Source: Roseibium aggregatum IAM 12614 (GTDB taxonomy: Bacteria; Pseudomonadota; Alphaproteobacteria; Rhizobiales; Stappiaceae). Taken from it: DNA of 64,000 bases. A program made the position numbers and the translations under genes. Shown here piece after piece: positions 62,406 through 64,000 of this stretch. Below the pieces are notes generated by a model. It worked only from the letters and a program-made list of their open reading frames with translations, was not told the origin of the DNA and ran no database searches. How positions within the stretch are numbered: the stretch's first letter is position 1; each line of letters begins with the position of its first letter. The stretch lies in assembly GCF_000168975.1 (NCBI RefSeq), contig NZ_AAUW01000022.1, positions 1 through 64,000 on the forward strand, read 5' to 3'.

Positions 62406-64000
62406 ATGCAGTCTTTTTCTCAAAGCAGAATGATCGCAGTGGGGGTCGCAGTGGCGGCGTCCATGACTGTCGGCATCGGAGGCACCGTCCTGGCGGATGT
62501 TTCCTCCGATGTCCTCAAGGCAATGTCGGCGCCCCAGGCCGTCGATACGCGTATCGGTACGCTGGAATTCAACAAGGGCGTGCCGACCGACAAGACAGCG
62601 CAAACCGTTTTCGACACGGTTGATTTCACACGTGCGCTCAATGCCTACAACAACAGTTTCCGCGGTGCTTCTGCGCTTGCGATCAAGAAGGGCATGGAAA
62701 GCGTTGGCGCCGGCAGCGGCGACGTCATTATCTTCTCCGATCTTATGGATTCCACCTCTCTGTTCCTGACCGCGAACGCCGACACGGTCTACTACATGGC
62801 CTATATCGATCTTTCCGACGGCCCGGTGGTGATCGACCAGCCGACCGATGGTCTGGGCACGCTCAACGACATGTGGTTTCAATGGGTGATCGATATCGGC
62901 AAGCCGGGCCCGGACCGGGGCCTTGGTGGTAAATATCTCATCGTCGGACCTGATTATGATGGCCCGCTTCCGGAAGGGGGCTACTTCGTTGCTCATGCGA
63001 AAACCAACACGGTTCTCTATGCGCTGAGGGCATTCATCGCAAACGGTGACGATCCGAAGCCCGCCGTCGACAACGTCAAACAGAACCTCAAGATTTACGC
63101 CTATAAACCCGGCAGCTTCGGCACTTCGATTGCCGAAGCGCTGGAGGGCAAGGTTCGCCTTGCAGGTGAGCCTCAGATCCCGGAGATGAAATTCATCGAG
63201 GGAAGCGGGCTTTCGTTCAACACCATTCCGCCAAGCGACTACGGTTTCTTCGAGCTGCTGAACGAAAACGTCCAGAATGAATCGGCTACGAGTTATGACG
63301 TCGAACTTGCCGGACAGCTCGCTGCGATCGGCATCGTTCACGGCAAACCCTTCGAACCTGACGAACGCATGAAGCAAATCCTTTCGGATGCCGCCCAGAC
63401 CGGACAGGCTTTCGGGCGGGCGCTGCAATGGCAATTTGCCCAAAAGCAACCGGACTGGGCCTACTACGAAGGGTCGAGCTGGGGAAACATGCTGTTCCAA
63501 GGCGGAGCCTTTTTCGAAACGCCGCCGCCCAAATTCGAGGACGGTATCTTCAAGCCGTTTCCGCCAACCGGCGCCCGGACTCTCGACAGCCGTACCGCCT
63601 TCTACTACGCCTATACCCTCGACAGCCCTGGCATGATCATGCGCATTCCGGAAGTCGGATCGCAGTATCTGATGGGCTTCGTCGATGCTGACGGCAATCC
63701 TTACGATGGCTCGAAAACCTACAAGGTGACGCTGCCGAAAGGTATTCCGGCGGCGGCCTTCTGGTCGTTCACACTCTACGACAACCAGACCCGTTCGATG
63801 CTGCAGACACCGCAGAAATACCCGCGTGCCGGCAGTCAGTCATACCCGAGCCCTGCTGCCGTTGCGAGCGAGGACGGCAGCACGACGGTCTATTTCAGTC
63901 CCGAGCAACCGGATGGCGTTGAGCGCGGCAACTGGATTCAATCAGATCCGGACAAAGGGTGGTTCACGATCCTGCGCCTCTACAGCCCCCTGCCGGGTTT
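62406..64000 (+). CDS. DUF1254/DUF1214 exported protein, 3' end outside the window
   Basis: ATG 62406 behind GGAGG; no stop before the right edge, 531 residues visible. Signal peptide SFSQSRMIAVGVAVAASMTV with cleavage near VLADV. DUF1254 region: TANADTVYYMAYIDLSDGPV, GKPGPDRGLGGKYLIVGPDY. DUF1214 region: AAAFWSFTLYDNQTRSMLQT and GWFTILRLYSPLPG. The full domain pair is present, so only a short tail is missing. A full-length relative of the protein cut by the left edge. Biochemical role not established. Confidence 0.9.
   Translation, partial: MQSFSQSRMIAVGVAVAASMTVGIGGTVLADVSSDVLKAMSAPQAVDTRIGTLEFNKGVPTDKTAQTVFDTVDFTRALNAYNNSFRGASALAIKKGMESVGAGSGDVIIFSDLMDSTSLFLTANADTVYYMAYIDLSDGPVVIDQPTDGLGTLNDMWFQWVIDIGKPGPDRGLGGKYLIVGPDYDGPLPEGGYFVAHAKTNTVLYALRAFIANGDDPKPAVDNVKQNLKIYAYKPGSFGTSIAEALEGKVRLAGEPQIPEMKFIEGSGLSFNTIPPSDYGFFELLNENVQNESATSYDVELAGQLAAIGIVHGKPFEPDERMKQILSDAAQTGQAFGRALQWQFAQKQPDWAYYEGSSWGNMLFQGGAFFETPPPKFEDGIFKPFPPTGARTLDSRTAFYYAYTLDSPGMIMRIPEVGSQYLMGFVDADGNPYDGSKTYKVTLPKGIPAAAFWSFTLYDNQTRSMLQTPQKYPRAGSQSYPSPAAVASEDGSTTVYFSPEQPDGVERGNWIQSDPDKGWFTILRLYSPLPG

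Overview
The window is high-GC, gene-dense DNA with alphaproteobacterial gene content: TRAP, Liv-type and Dpp-type importers, IclR/LysR/DeoR regulators, BKACE, MlrC and a DUF6481 gene near a cold-shock gene. This fits a metabolically versatile, probably marine alphaproteobacterium of the Stappia/Roseibium/roseobacter kind. The lineage is an inference from gene content; no rRNA or marker gene is present.

Layout. (1) 1-3.8 kb: exported DUF1254/DUF1214 proteins, a Tat-type exported protein and a predicted outer-membrane barrel. Another DUF1254 protein runs off the right edge at 62.4-64 kb, behind an AraC regulator. (2) 4-7.8 kb: a methyltransferase and a quinone-oxidoreductase/LysR pair, with remnants of a monooxygenase, kdsA and a flavin reductase. 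(3) 7.86-17.1 kb, minus strand: a likely operon of an MlrC-type metallopeptidase, a Dpp-type peptide importer with a fused double ATPase, and two M20 peptidases. A divergent IclR gene lies beyond a perfect palindrome. An amidase and a frameshifted LysR gene follow. (4) 19.7-26.1 kb: a gene graveyard with two broken sulfatases, a broken LysR, an alcohol-dehydrogenase tail and an IS30 transposase scrap. Embedded in it is an apparently intact cold-shock gene with promoter, long leader and terminator. (5) 26.1-33.3 kb, minus strand: TRAP importer, extradiol dioxygenase, flavoprotein hydroxylase, FAA hydrolase and IclR, which look like an aromatic meta-cleavage operon. (6) 33.8-43.4 kb: a divergent IclR and a ten-gene plus-strand operon (cyclase, cupin, SDR, 3-hydroxyacyl dehydrogenase, five-gene Liv ABC importer, BKACE). 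(7) 44.0-50.3 kb: a GNAT gene, an inositol-monophosphatase-family phosphatase and, divergently, an aminoethylphosphonate-type ABC importer with a DeoR regulator. (8) 50.6-59.8 kb, minus strand: a ten-gene operon (SsuABC/ThiY-like importer, FAD oxidoreductase, CaiB CoA-transferase, enoyl-CoA hydratase, 7Fe-type ferredoxin, DHDPS-family lyase, aldehyde dehydrogenase, dCMP-deaminase-like protein). It is divergent from a LysR gene and separated from it by repeats and a dyad.

The window therefore strings together several self-contained import-plus-catabolism cassettes, each with its own regulator, with a decayed stretch between them. The best candidates for undescribed biology are the cassettes at 50.6-59.8 kb and 34.7-43.4 kb. 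Their enzyme sets imply complete degradation routes whose substrates I cannot name.
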